Positions 1 to 12,559 of a stretch of DNA of 64,000 nt are shown here, one piece after another. The DNA is taken from the NCBI RefSeq assembly GCF_027943255.1, contig NC_072894.1, positions 59,213,601 to 59,277,600 of the forward strand. Direction: 5' to 3'. The DNA is from Anastrepha obliqua. Lineage: Eukaryota; Arthropoda; Insecta; Diptera; Tephritidae. Position 1 is the stretch's first letter, and each line of letters begins with the position of its first letter. Below the pieces are notes generated by a model. That model made no database searches, was not told the origin of the DNA, and saw only the letters and a program-made list of their open reading frames with translations. The translations under genes and the position numbers were made by a program.

Positions 1-535
1 GATAGATGATTCTATGACATTTATTTTGTAAATATTGCATTCGGCATGTGTCCGCCGTGGATACCTGTTACATAATTCATTCGATCCGTCCAATTTTTGA
101 CCACTTTTTCCAATACATCTGGACGTATGGCGCCAGCGGTGGCTTGAATACTGCAATAAATATATTGCTAAGCGCTCAGTATGATAAGTTGCGCCATCCT
201 GTTGGAATCAAATGTTGTCAATGTTAAGCTGATTAATGCTTGGAAACAAAACTTCAATCACCATGGCTCGATAGCGCGATGCCATTCGGGATAACGGCAG
301 CTCCTTTCTCATTTCAAAAGAAATAAGGGCTGATGGGTACCAGTGCTTTATGAACTTCACGAACAGTTTGTTTTTCTTGTTTTTGAAAGTAAATGTCCAC
401 AATTTGGAAGCGTTGTTCTGACGTTAAACGATTTATGATGACTTTCCAAACCTTCCCAAACAGAAATGTCAACACAGTTTGCCATTCTTAGCCGTCAAAC
501 CATAGTTCCCATGCAGCTAAAAAACACCCGATACA
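1..535 (-). mobile_element. DUF4817-type mariner-superfamily transposon relic, internally deleted
   Basis: Read on the minus strand, the piece starts at an end motif (GTATCGGGTGTTTTTTAGC, complement of 515-534). It continues with a helix-turn-helix-like start (LTSEQRFQIVDIYFQKQEKQ), then jumps to the catalytic block FQQDGATYHTERL and a C-terminal part (VLEKVVKNWTDRMNYVTG, then HGGHMPNAIF). The order matches this transposase group, but the middle is missing and stops and frameshifts break the frame. The copy runs off the left edge of the window. The same end motif, in the opposite orientation, closes the relic at 45.87 kb, so the two belong to one family. Confidence 0.75.
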
Positions 536-1957
536 GTAATAGTGAGAATAAAATTCTAGCACCCTTGAGCAAAAGTGCAAGTTTTGTGCAAATAGTGCAC
601 AAGTTTTGTTTATGAAAACGTGAAATTAGTACACCCCTAATCCTTGTGTATTTGTGTATGAATGTGCCCACTTGCGAACGGTTATCTGAATTTTAATTCT
701 TTACTTGCTTGTTGCATGGTAATCGAAAATTTTCTACACATACACATACATTCCCCTAGTACATTTGTATGTGTGGGTATTTGCTCCAACTCTAACACTG
801 CATAGGATGCTTAGTTGGTGTTGAATTTTGTTTTTGTAGCTAATGGCGTTGCACACATGTACGTACTTACGCTGCTTCACTGCTCTTAGCAAATCTGCAC
901 AAAAAAAAAAGAATCCTTTTAAACACGAAAATGATTATCGATCAATGCTTTTATGCGTATCTTCGTGCCACACACAAATCGCTGATGCGGATGCAATGTT
1001 GCACGTCATACAGCTACTGCTGAAATGTGCTGAAGCTAGGACGAAGTCAGTGTATGAGGTGTACACTTGGCCACGATAATATGCCATCAATCTATGCCAA
1101 CAACACCAAAAGCACTCAATACTTGTATTTAGTATCAACTGAAGCGATGGCGAACACGCTTACTCAAAAATCAGATATTTACATATGTGCATGTGTATGT
1201 TTGTATGTACCACATTATATCAGTAAAATCCATTTTTGCAACAGCAACAATAACTACTCTCTCACACCCACCAAAATCCGCATCATTTGCTCATCATCAA
1301 CGGTAGCACTTAAATGCGTTTGCTTGTATCTGTGCATGCTTTCATGTATTTTCGCACCTGTGGTCATAAAATGGGTGAAGTCTCCAAAAGAGCTAGTTGC
1401 GTACTATATACTACCTGACTATTCTCAAACTAGTGCGAAAGGATAGCCTACTGAAGCAATTGCTGATCGATTGTAGGTTCCGATGGAGGAGGCTACTGGT
1501 TATTTGTTGTGTTGCAACACTTCTCACTACAATGACGCCATCTGCTTTGTTGAACTGTTTTGTGACCCACATTCTTTACTGTTTTAGCTTTGTTTGTTTA
1601 TGTTATTTCTTCTTTGATCCAATTTCTTATTCGAAACAACACAAGAACAGCAGCACGAGAGTTTCTTTAGTTACTGAATTGCTGATTTTGACAGTTTTCT
1701 GCATTATTCTCTGCGATGTTGCCACACCTTTCCCACTATTAAATATAAAAGTAAGTAGGCAGGCCGAGAGACCCAGATGCTAGTTGCCTTACTACTGTAA
1801 TGTAATTGTATATAATTATATTTCAAATAAATAAATAGATAAATAAATTTACATTTATTTAACTGGGTGCTGTAAAATCGAAATCGCATTTATCGTACAC
1901 ACAAATTACTCAGCACATTCTGTGATGTTCACAATACATAAAAGTAAAGATAATGGG
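536..1957. other. AT-rich non-coding stretch
   Basis: No protein family, RNA or element is recognised. There are many CATACATA-type words and short overlapping open frames (the longest, at 1027-1446, has no recognisable domain or coding composition), which I treat as chance. Confidence 0.5.
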
Positions 1958-2225
1958 GGCCGACTTAGCCGAATGGGTTGATGCGTGACTACCCTTTCGG
2001 AGTACTAGGTTCGAATCTCCGCCTGTGAAAGGGAAAAATGAAAATTTGTTTCTAATAAACAGGCATTGGTAAATGAAAATACTCCTCTTAAAAAATATCT
2101 GCAGCTCGGATTCGGCTTAAAATTGTCCCTCCATTTGCGGAGCAACATCAAGGCGCATATCACAAATAGGAGAAGGTGCTCGGCCAAATACCTAACAGAA
2201 GTGTACGCGTCAATTATTTATTTAT
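1957..2225 (+). repeat. tRNA-derived SINE, copy 1
   Basis: The copy starts GGCCGACTTAGCC. It has an RNA polymerase III A-box-like TAGCCGAATGGGTTGATGCG at 1966-1985 and a B-box GGTTCGAATCT at 2009-2018. The body shares the family landmarks: a relic of the conserved GGCAATGG (here GGCATTGG), ATATCTGC, GTCCCTCCATTTG, AACATCAAGG and GCTCGGCCAAATA, and it ends GTACGCGTCAATTATTTATTT. The head is of the second subfamily (B-box followed by CGCCTGTGAAAGG). It is the most 5' copy in the window. Confidence 0.8.
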
Positions 2226-3214
2226 TTCTCTTTTTAAAGATAAAGACACTAAAATTATTTAAAATAAAAATATATTAATGTTAAACAAAACTTAATCATT
2301 CATCAAATTAAGTGCCATTCCTCTAAGGCTAACAAATAATCGCACTTCTCTAACTTGCCGATCATTTTAAACTAGAACGTTCAGCGAGTCGCGCCAAACG
2401 TGGCTTATATAAAGAGGTGTCCGCGTTCTTAAGTTCCGTTAAGAAGGAGAATTTCTCCTTCGTAAGCCATTGCAATTGAAAGACTTTCGTGCATATGGAA
2501 CGCCCAAGAAAATAGTACTGTGTAATTTCCCAGTTCAATTTACAATTGGGTGAGTTAATACGCTCATTCATTCCATTCTCTTTCTAATCAATAATTTCGC
2601 TTCAGCATCGCATATCGGCCCCAAACTGCATAGCTCGGGTAAAACGTTTGCGGCAACTGATGCATCAAGGGCAATGCAGCGCATTTCGTCGCGCATAGCA
2701 AACTTTGTTGAGCCGTATAAAATGCATTGCTTAGCCTCTGGAAAATTCTTCGTTTAGTAAGCGAATTTGTATTGATGATTTATAAGCCCTATATTTGTGA
2801 ATCCACTTGCTTTAAAGTGCGTAATGTGCGGATGTATAAGAATCTATCGTTACCTCTCCACTTTGAGCTTTTCACTTTTCCGTCCGTGCTGCTGCATACA
2901 TACATATCTACTTACAATATGAAATTTAAACTTTGATTACATCATCCAGCCAGGCATTTGTTCGTGTTCGGATAGGTATACATTAGGGATGTCAGCATCT
3001 TCGTTTCAATAATCCTGGGATTTTCAGTATTTGTATTGCAGTATATGAAACGGAGCAAAAAAAAGTCTGGAAGTTTAAAGCAAAAAGGGCAACATAGAAA
3101 GGCACTTTGCGTTTGCAAAGTTTTGTTGTAGAAATCAGCTGGATTATTTTTTTTTTTTAATTTTCAACTTTTCAAATGACTAATATTTTAATTTTCGGTT
3201 ATATCAAGTAATGT
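2226..3214. other. AT-rich non-coding stretch
   Basis: No recognisable gene or element. It contains A/T-rich runs and a few short open frames without family resemblance. Confidence 0.5.
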
Positions 3215-3560
3215 AAAATAATATGAGTGAACTTCTACGCCAGTTGGATATGCCAAGCGATGTCAAATTCTTCTCCATCTGATCTTTCCAACGCAGAGAA
3301 GACCGTCTTCTTCCTCTGCTACCACCAACCGGTACCGCAATGAATACTTTCAGAGCCGGAGCGTTAGTATCCATACGGACGACATGACTCAGCCAACGTA
3401 GCCGCTGGATTTTTTTTCGCTACACTATGTCGACGTCACCGTAAAGCTCATACAACTCAATGTTCCATCGCCTACGATGCTTGCCCTCACCAACGTGCAA
3501 AGGTTCAAAAATCTTCAACAGAATCTTTCTCAAACACTCCAAGGGTCGCCTCATCGGGCA
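3215..3560 (-). mobile_element. RTE-like non-LTR retrotransposon, 3' coding tail relic
   Basis: Read on the minus strand across frameshifts, it matches the C-terminal tail common in insect RTE-like reverse transcriptases. The pieces are LGVFEKDSVEDF, an arginine-rich stretch, RRRHSVAKKNPAATLAESCR (corresponding to the usual RIKSQRLRWLGHV region), GTGWW (GIGGGRRRG equivalent) and RKKTVFSALERSDGEEFDIA. Many stops show that it is dead. The reverse transcriptase core is absent. Confidence 0.6.
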
Positions 3561-5045
3561 CACAAGTTTAATACCGCATAAAACGTATTTCAATTCTGTT
3601 TTAAATTTTTTTTAAATGGAAAAAACATATGTACTTTAAATTATTTTAGCAGATATGTTCACGCTAAATGCATATAAATTTGACTAATGGCTTTTGTTTT
3701 GTTGAAGTAATTTCCACTTTAAATAAAAAAGTGCCTTTAAACCCCATTTATGTCTTATTTATTATATGCTATGAGGTATTCTCGAGCATTATTGATAACT
3801 TTTTTTCATTCTAAATTGCTAAAAAATATTGAATATATAAATCCCGAGGCGATACCGTGATTATAATAACAACATTCCGACGATGACGGGGTCACACAAA
3901 CCGAAAAATAGACATCCCTAGTATACATACTAATACATATGTGCATATGTGCACTCATGTACTTTCAAATGCTCATCACATTTGATTAAAAACTTAATTT
4001 TAATAAACCCCATATACTTTAGTGACGCTGGCCGTAAAGCGTTATTAAAAATTCTTTCGACTTTGATGTACTTGCCTCAGCGCATGAAGTAGGTCGTATT
4101 GGAATATGCAATAAATAGCAAAACTCTCACTTAGAAATTTGATTAAACAATGAAGAATGTAAAGACGTATGCTACGCTTACTTACTCGTGGCAACGTAGC
4201 AACCCACGAGATACAATAAGGAAGTGTTGGATTTTTATTGGGATAGATACTTTTTCGCCTAGTCCTCTAGTTCATGTGAAGTATTATGTTTCAAATAGAA
4301 ATAAAAAATTGCTTGAACAGAAAGTAAAAAAAATACATGTTACGTTTTATTTTTTAACTCTTTTTTTAAGTTATATTGTAAGTACCTATATTTGAAAGCT
4401 AGATAGTTTATGTTATTGTGGTTATGCTCTTTACTGTGCCAGCATAAAAAATCGTCATACATATTTGGGGACTATTGCAAAGGACACCCCTTGGTCGGTT
4501 GTAAATTGGAGGGCCTCTGTAATCTAGTAGAACCGATTGTTTTGGGAACATCGTAAATATCAACGACTTCAATAACCGCATCTTTAGTTTTGCGGATTTT
4601 CTCAATTAAGGGCCGGATTTTTTTCCATTAAACTACACAGTGAATAAAAAAGTGAATAAATAATAATAGCCAACTGCACTTATTTATGTTATAAAAGGTT
4701 TTTTATGCTATAAAAGGACACAAAAATGCGATAAGGATTATATTTCATTAAGGTCCATTAAATTTTGCTGTGCTACGCTAGAAAGCAACATTGCCAGCTG
4801 GCAATGGCTGACGACAATGGCAAAACAATAAATACCCACTAAAAGTACTTCTACTCTGTCTTAAGCAGATCACAGGTTTTTCGCTATCCGTTCTTTTTTC
4901 ATATGAGATGGCCAATTTGGTAAGGATTTATACTTCCGTTTATGTCGGAAGGGCTTCCATACAGTCTGTCCTAAGAAATATTTTAGAACCACTCCCTGAA
5001 TAGTTATTTATTTTAAGTAAGCACTTACCGGGCCTGAAAGTTTTT
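3561..5045. other. AT-rich non-coding stretch
   Basis: Nothing recognised; mostly A/T runs and CATATGTGCATATGTGC-type words. The 4150-4395 open frame is low complexity and has no family resemblance. Confidence 0.5.
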
Positions 5046-5270
5046 CGGCCGCCGAAGCTGAATAGATTGGTGCGTGACTACCAGCCGGAAGAGCGTAGGT
5101 ATTAATCTCCGTGCAGAAATCACCAGAACTATGAGCAAAGTTTTTTTAATAGCGGAGGGTATTTCTGCTATGAAAAACCTCTTCATAAAAAATATATGTC
5201 GTTCGGAGACGATAAAACAGCAAGTCCCTTCATTTGTGAAGCAACTTCATGAAACACGCTACAAAAAGTA
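5046..5270 (+). repeat. tRNA-derived SINE, copy 2, diverged
   Basis: It starts CGGCCGCCGAAGCTGAATAG (A-box region) and continues GGTGCGTGACTACCAG, with a decayed B-box (AGGTATTAATCTCCGTGCAG). The body keeps ATTTCTGCTATGAAAAACC, GTCGTTCGGAG and a diverged CCCTTCATTTGTGAAGCAAC. The usual 3' end (GCTCGGCC...CGCCAATT) is missing, so it is truncated or diverged there. Confidence 0.7.
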
Positions 5271-6589
5271 GGGTTTGAGCCACCACTCAATAAAGATTGT
5301 AAGTGCCAATTATGTAAATATAATATGTGCAAATAAAAGGTTATAAGACGAGCAATGGTCTACAGATAATTTCTTAAATAATATTTTGCTGAAGAATAAA
5401 AGTATTTGTATAATTTATGAAGAAAATTTGTTAAGTAAATTTAGGAAGATCATCCTAAAATGTAAGCAAATTTCTTTTAAATGAATAACAAGGATTTTTC
5501 AAATACCACCTCAATACAAAATAGAAAAAATGTAAACAGTAGGAAAAAAATGCAAATTGTGGCAGTTTTTGCAGGTTGAACAGAGACGCTCAAATAACAT
5601 CCAGCTAAGCTTCGCATGAAATGCATTAAAGAACAATATGTTTACTATCCGTCTATGGAAAGGTATGCCCGAAGAACTTTGTTGGAGAAGTTCTTTTACA
5701 AATGAGAACAGAGTTTGTATAATTACCAAGCATCTGCCTTAATCCTTGAAAACTCGCGTTTCGTAGACTGGCATGACTTGTCGGGCGTGAGCATTTTACT
5801 CCATTTATTTCCTCATGTAATTTTTTTATACACATAGATTGTTACAAGTTCAGTTCTGGGTGTTGCAATTGCGTATTTATTTAAAGAATACGAAATAAAA
5901 AATTGTATTAATTCATTGGAACAAAACAAAACTAAATTATTCACGTTCCTACTTTTATAGATTAAACAAAATGCTTACAATAACAAAATAAACAAAGAAA
6001 GAAGAAAAAAATGTCGGCCTTCGCTAATTTATTTGCTATTAATGCCGCTTTCGAAGCAAGTTCGACATGTACAAAGGCATTTTTCACATAAAATCTATAT
6101 ATATTTTTTTTTAATGGCGTATGTTTACAAAAGCCTATTTTTCGACGTTGATTTTCTGGATGAATATCATTGATATATATTTCACAGTATCCTTTAAAGC
6201 ATTTCGTAAAGTTTTTGCGACTTGCCAATTTGAAAAAAGGATCTTCACTAACTCAAAAAGAAGTTCCTTAAGAAAACTCTCGGTATTTGCTTCATAAATA
6301 ATTTGCGCATTTATAGCGGCAATGCCAATATCAATACAAATGTTTTGTAAAAAAAAAACGATTTCGGCAAACGCAGATCTGCAACAAAACAATAATGCCG
6401 CTATCAATAAACAACCAACCACGAACTGTGTAAAACTTCGATCATACACTAATCAAAGCAGATGCTTGGCAAAACGTGAGTCACAACCTCTAATGATGGT
6501 ATTTAACGCGACGGAAATTGTTTCGGTAATAATGTTCTTTAAGAAAGCAGTCGTTTTATAGTGGCATGGACGCTTTTGAGGAGATCCTG
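5271..6589. other. AT-rich non-coding stretch
   Basis: No recognisable gene, RNA or element. Open frames near 6135-6560 occur on both strands of the same bases and show no domain; I treat them as chance. Confidence 0.45.
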
Positions 6590-7470
6590 AGCTCATCGAG
6601 TTGAACGAACGTAGCCGCTAGTCGTCGACATCGAAAACTGATGAAAAAATCAATAAAAGGAAAAAAGTTAATAAATAACCGCCAATTAACTATTTGAGAG
6701 CTAGCAGAGGAAATCAACATTATTTCTGAGTCCGTTCAGCAAATTGTGGTTAATAATTTAAGATTGCTGGAAAGTTGGTCCCAAAGGACCTGAATTTCAC
6801 GCATTCATTTTCCGCACTTCATTTTCCACCGACAGCGTTGATATCACCAGAGACATGACTCCCAAGGCAGAATCCGACCCAACATTCTCAAAACCGCATC
6901 ATTACTGGAGACAAGACGTGGGTTCGTGAGCACGACACGCAATGTAGATATCAGTCGAGTGATTGGAAAGCTTCGAATGAACAAAGAATAAAAAAACCAC
7001 GTCGCTTTCAGTCAAAAAAAGGCGCGATACTCGTGTTTATGGATTATATTGGTATTGTACAGCACGAATTTTTGTACACCACCAGACGGTCAGACTGTTA
7101 AGAACACCATTCGGGCATTATGCGAAACTCACATGAAGCAATTCGCCAAAAAAGGAACAGTTCATGGATTTTGCACCATGACAACTCACCGTCGCACAGT
7201 GCAATCACTATCCGTGAATTGTTGACCAAGAACGAAACGAATACCATCCAAAAGCCGACGAATTTAGCTATAATGGCTTCCAACATTTTTCTTTTTTTTT
7301 TGTTTTGTATAATCGAGTTAAAAATTCACTATGTGGAACTTTAAAGTTACCGAAAGGAAGAAATGTTTCGAGAGCTGGATCAATCGCTGACATTTGCAGT
7401 TGATGGATGTTTCTAGTTGGCACCGGTTAGCACGAGGAAGAAACGTTGTTAAACTCCGCCAAAATTGATT
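6590..7470 (+). mobile_element. DD34D mariner-type transposase relic
   Basis: Plus-strand fragments follow the order of a mariner transposase. A helix-turn-helix remnant comes first, then the first catalytic block ITGDKTWVREHDTQCRYQSS near 6895-6955. KPRRFQSKKGAILVFMDYI and VQHEFLYTT follow, then the second catalytic block SWILHHDNSPSHSAITIREL near 7160-7220, and NTIQKPTNLAIMAS where the third acidic residue should lie (lost here). Frameshifts and stops lie between the blocks. No clean inverted ends were found. Confidence 0.75.
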
Positions 7471-8784
7471 AAACAGTTATCCCGCCAATGACGAAATAAT
7501 ATCTGTTTTGAAGAATTTTCTGAATATATTCTGTGAATATTTGTGGTATAAAACACGCTGATTTAAAGCGCAAATTCATTCAGTAACATATTTTTTAATA
7601 AATAATATATACATAAATGCACGAAAAACCGCACAAATATATTCGCTCATTTCATAATTGCACATTTGCTGTTATTTTCAAAAAAATCAACAAAAATGCA
7701 ATGAAGTGTGAAAGGGAAAATACTCGCACAACAATTTAATATTAGTCGATACACAGATACATATGTGGATGAACCCACACAGACATGGTCACACACAAAT
7801 TCAGTGATAATTATAACATGCGGAAGCTGCTTGTTGAACTTTATACAAATTTGCATGATAAACAAATAATAAAAATACATTTACAATATTTATGCATCCC
7901 TACATATATAAATATGTTTGCATACAAAATGTTGAAATGTTAATGCAAATATGCTTTAAATAACAAACCAATATTTGCAGCAAATGGCATTTCATTGTGG
8001 CTAAATGTTTGTGAATCACACATACAAGCAGCTGAAAAGCTGGCGCACATGCGCGCATTGCGATTAGTGAAGTGCCGATTTATTCTTATTTATGCAATGT
8101 GCAAGTCTTGTGCCAGCAGCTGCAGCTTTTGTTGATTTAATGAAGTTAAGTACACTTGCGGTAGTCAACTCGATACGGGTTTGATATGATATCCCTGCAG
8201 TCAAAGCTATTAGTTCTGAACTAAATTACTACCAGTTTACTTTGCAGCTGAAGTAGTTCGCCTTTGATATTTTTAATTGGTACTTTTAAGATGGTGATGC
8301 CCTCCGAAAAGGCAATTGTTGACTTATATATCGACTTTATATCACTCTGCAGTGAACGTATGCAGTTAGTCTTGAACTCGCGAATTCTTCCCGCCGTCCT
8401 GCTTGGCAAGTTTAACGTTAACGTCCTACAAGGAGGATATCTATTGCCCTCTCCCTTCACTAACGTTCCCGTAAAATAGTATAATATTAAAACTATATTT
8501 CATCGTGTCTTTTACATATGTCACTGATTTCCGTTTCCAAAATTTCCCAAACTATGTCAGATGTGTACACGGTAAAGAATTTTTAAATGAGTGTAAATTG
8601 AACTATTCTCATTTGATTTGTTATTAATGAAATAATTTTTACCTTAAATAAAAAAATGCATTTACTTGTTTTTTAATATATTTATTAAATTATCAAAGAA
8701 AACTGATCCAATTTTTTCGGGTTAAGTCATGGCAAAATAATAAATATCTAAATATCGAGACGACGGGAGCGTGAAAATCTCTAG
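7471..8784. other. AT-rich stretch with one unassigned open frame
   Basis: This is mostly A/T-rich sequence with CATACATA words. On the minus strand 8221-8460 an open frame of 79 codons (MKGEGNRYPPCRTLTLNLPS at its start, then a stretch rich in K, I and S) has a more balanced base composition than its surroundings. I do not recognise it; a retroelement fragment is possible. Confidence 0.35.
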
Positions 8785-9050
8785 TATATATAATTGGCAC
8801 CACCACCTCCTATTTGAGGTGTGCATCTTGATGTTGTTCCACAAATGGAGGGACATAAACTTTTAAGCCGACTCCATACGTTAGATATTTTTTATGGCAG
8901 AAATACACTTGGAGGTTTGCCATTGCCTGACGAGGAGCGACCGCCATTAGAAAAATGTTTTCCTATCATTATGGTGTTTCATGCACGGAGACTCGAACCT
9001 ACGAACTTCCACAATGATACTCACGAATCAACCCAAAGTACCGACCGCCA
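8785..9050 (-). repeat. tRNA-derived SINE, copy 3 (minus strand)
   Basis: On the minus strand it begins TGGCGGTCGGTACTTTGGG, carries the B-box GGTTCGAGTCTCC, then GTGCATGAAACACC, AACATTTTTCTAATGGCGG, GGCAATGGCAAACCTCC and GTCCCTCCATTTGTGG. It ends in an AT tail (AATTATATATAC). It is nearly full length, with a second-subfamily head. Its 5' edge is directly followed by the mariner element at 9057. Confidence 0.8.
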
Positions 9051-9056
9051 AATATA

Positions 9057-9987
9057 CCTTCTACTCAAATATGAACGAGACGTTATCAATAAAACGGTCC
9101 GCGGATGACATATGGCAAAAATAAATTTTTTTGTTTTTTGGTAGGACTGTTATAAGCTTACATGGCAAATTTCAGCCTGATACGTCACATAGTTTGTTTT
9201 CTGTGCTACTGTAAATAAGTCAAGCTCGAGTGTGTTCTTCGAATTCTCTTTTATGACTTCAATTGTCTCAAAATGTTTTCCACGGAGCGGCAACTTGAGT
9301 TTGGGAAACAGGAAAAATTCACATGGAGCCATATCAGGCGAATATCAGGCGGAACGATATTAACATTATTTTTGTTCAAATAATCGCGAACAAGACGTGA
9401 TGTATGAGCTGGTGCATTATCGTGATGCAAGAACCATGACTTGTTGTCCCACAATTCCTTCCTTTTAAGACGAATGTTCCCGCGCAAACGCTTTAAAACG
9501 TATAAATAATATTCAGCGTTAACCGATTTTGCGATTTGTGCGATTTTCAAGCACAATTTCCTTTACTTTTCCAATGTTTTCGTCGTTTACTGATGTTGCT
9601 AGACGACGTTCATGAGGCAAGTTTTCAACCGATGTACGGCCCTCTTTGAACGATTTGTACCACTGGAAAACACGTGCATGCGATAGAGCAGAGTCCCCAT
9701 AGGTCGTCTGCAACATTTTTAAGGCGTCTGAAGCCGAAATTTTGTTGGAATAACAAAATTTCAAACAAATTCTTTGTTCAACTTGAATTTCCATCGTTAA
9801 ATTCGAAGAACACACTCGAGCTTGACTTGTTTACAGTAGCACAGAAAACAAACTATGTGACGTATCACGCTGAAATTTGCCATGTAAGCTTATAACAGTT
9901 CTACCAAAAAACAAAAAAATTATTTTTGCCATATGTCGTCCGCAGACCGTTTTATTGATAACGTCTCGTTCATATTTGAGTAGAAGG
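9057..9987 (-). mobile_element. Mariner-type transposon with ~189-base terminal inverted repeats, internally deleted
   Basis: Both ends are nearly exact inverse copies. 9057-9245 begins CCTTCTACTCAAATATGAAC and pairs with 9800-9987; TA dinucleotides flank both sides (9055-9056 and 9988-9989), as expected for mariner target sites. The minus strand encodes a SETMAR-like helix-turn-helix (VEQRICLKFCYSNKISASDA, then ALSHARVFQWYKSFKEGRTS) and a catalytic block FLHHDNAPAHTSRLVRDYL. The C-terminal block APCEFFLFPKLKLPLRGKHF follows. The region with the first catalytic aspartate is deleted, so the 931-base copy cannot make transposase. The unusually long inverted ends include the 3' end of the reading frame. 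Confidence 0.9.
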
Positions 9988-11264
9988 TAAGTGCATACTC
10001 TTATTATTTACATCTGTTGAAGCGCTAAAATAGCAGCTGAACCATAACAAGTTGGGGTCGTCGCCGCATTTATTTTATGCATCGTTCACATTTAAGGTAT
10101 TCTTCTTTGTAACAATAAGTTGCTATTTTTTTACATACACCTCAAATTGATCATATTGCAACTGGTGCAATACTGGTCGCTCTCGAACTAGTATGACATC
10201 TTCCACCAAATTCCAACTCATGGCGAAGAATATTTGCTTTGTGGTTTGGCTGTTCACTGCAGGAATACTAATATATACATCCATATACATATACCATACA
10301 GTTAAAATTTTGTATGTATGCCTATGCCCAGTTAACATAAAAAAGTTATTTCTCCATACTTTGAGTCAAAATACGAGTACCATTAAGAAGCAATTTCGCT
10401 CAGACGAGCGGTGAATGAAATAAAAATATTATTATAAAACAATAAGAAAATCCCGCAGGTGGCTGATATACAAACCTACTAGGGTTTAGTTACAAAAGCC
10501 AAAATGCTTAAATTCTATGCTCGGGAGAGAATGGCATTACGCTGAGATAATTCCATCACATCACTCGCAATGCAGCTACTTCACAAGAGGCTCAAGAGTA
10601 TAATTTAAAAATTCTAGTCACCTATGAATATACGAACCCAAGAACACACAAATCGCGAGGTACAACTAAATTGTTAAGTATTCGGTGGCAAAATTGTTCA
10701 TTATGTACAGTTCAAGTGGCGATCGCTTCAATTATTCATCTAGTTTATGTTATTTATTTTAATAAAACCATTTTATTATATGGTAGCAGTTCATTTCAGT
10801 CAGATGTGGGAGCGAAAGCAGAAGAAGTTCCTTGAAATAAATTCGTCGTGATTTCATTTTCACTGGAACTCTGCCATAAGGGCCGTGGTAAAGTGTTAGT
10901 TTGTATATTTGGTTGAAGTCACACAAAGTTGAAAGAAGTTCTTTTATATCGGTGGTCTAGAAATAAAAATATTGGTAACGTCCCTTATGACTGTTTCCTT
11001 CATAAAACTACGACCCGACAATGGCACTTGATGAAATTACAAGCTATACTGTGACTTCATATAGATTTTTTGGGTCTAGAGTCATTTCATATTTTGCAAC
11101 TTTTGTTATTTACATTGTTCTTGGAGGTCTTTATTTACTAATGAAGTTTAAAATATTTATGTTACGACTAAGACATTATACTCCGTCCCTCTTTTTCAAT
11201 TCTGGATTTCGAAGCTTTGAAAAGACAGCCCGGATAACAGAATTTCTCGGGATATTACATTCAG
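9988..11264. other. AT-rich non-coding stretch
   Basis: No family recognised. The open frames near 10123-10414 lie on opposite strands of the same bases, and the 11021-11269 frame has no domain I know. Confidence 0.45.
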
Positions 11265-12090
11265 AGTAAATTACGTGATGCTGAGTATTTAAGAACAAAG
11301 TAGTAATTCCAACGCGGCTCTAAGATTTCAATATCGCTTTTGTAGAACGATTTATCTTTTACCTAGTAGGCCTCGCATTGAGCGATAACTTCTTCTTTCG
11401 AGCGAAATCCCTTAACGACGAGCATTTTTTGGGTTTACGAGGACGAAGGATGTGGGAGCAATTCGAAGTTCAATTCGTGTAATTTTTCTATTGTTTTGAT
11501 TGACTTGTGACACGCTACGGTGTCTTGAAGAAATACAATTTTTTTCTTAGCCATATTCAGACGTTTCTTTGTAATTTCAGCCTTCAACACTCCAATAACG
11601 CTATACTCGTATAAGATTCACTGTTGATGATATTTCCCTTCTCAAGATAGTCGATGAAATTTACGCACATCCCAAAATACCGAGCCCATAAGCTTTCCAG
11701 TCGTTTGTTGTGCTTTCAGGTATTCTGGATGAGGTTCACCAATTGCTGTATGAGTATACATGAATATCGTTTTGATTCCGGAGTGAACTGAGGGATCCAT
11801 GTTTCAATCATTGTCACATATCGATGCAAAAACATCCAGACGTTCCTGTTTTTGGTCAACAGTGAGCAAATGCAGCACCAACTTTGAACAGAGCTTTCTC
11901 ATAGTCAAACGCTAAAGCAATATAAAGCCAACACATTTTTTTGATATCTTTACGACGCCAGCTAACTCTCACAACTTCACTTTTCGATCATTCAAAACGA
12001 TTTTGTGGATTTTTTCTATGTTTTCTGGTATTACAGCAGAAAATCATCGTTTTCTTGTTGTTTCTGGTGGCGCTTCGCTTGAAAGGTATT
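11265..12090 (-). mobile_element. DD34D mariner-type transposase relic
   Basis: Minus-strand fragments in order: an N-terminal catalytic region remnant around 11700-11830 (MIETWIPQFTPESK-like), MAKKKIVFLQDTVACHKSIK with the second catalytic region near 11505-11550, HELNFELLPHPSSS, and a C-terminal piece FRSKEEVIAQCEAY followed by VKDKSFYKSDIEILEPRWN. The same C-terminal motif (FRSNEEVIAETESYF, KDKSFYKIDIE) appears in the fragment at 25.2 kb, so both come from one mariner subfamily. Stops and frameshifts are frequent. Confidence 0.75.
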
Positions 12091-12559
12091 TTTCCCAAGA
12101 AGAAGCATCACTCTTAGGACAATAACTCACGAACGAATACATAGAATATCATGGAGTTTTAACAACTGTCTTTTTAAGGTAGGAAAGAGAGGTAAATGTA
12201 ATGAAACTAGTGCCATCTATGTATTAGACCAAAGACTTTCCCACGTATATATATTACTTTTTATGTTGAACTATCCGCTGAATTTACTGAATTTTTTTAT
12301 TCTTAGCCTTTTTGACTAGCTAAAAAGACACGCTAAGTTAGGTAAAGCTGGCCGGCATTTAAAATAATTTGCAGAACAGTTTCCATAAAAAATTTCTTTC
12401 AATGACTTGAAATATGAAATACTCGAAAAAGTATGAAAGCATGAAATATGAAAAATCGAAAGTTCAAAATTTTATCGCAGCAATTTTTGAATGGGATTGG
12501 TTCAAATTTTACTCATAATATTTATTAATTGACACATCGTTTAGCAAACAAAAACAAAA
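12091..12559. other. AT-rich non-coding stretch
   Basis: Nothing recognised apart from GAAATATGAAA-type short repeats near 12405-12460. Confidence 0.5.

Noticed and set aside
1027..1446. 139-codon open frame as a gene
   Set aside because: No start context, splice sites or domain; composition equals its AT-rich flanks and it overlaps another open frame.
6135..6561. Opposite open frames as genes
   Set aside because: They are mirror frames of the same low-complexity sequence without domains.
9981..9992. GAAGGTAAGTGC as a splice donor
   Set aside because: The bases belong to the end of the mariner element and its TA flank; no exon precedes it.
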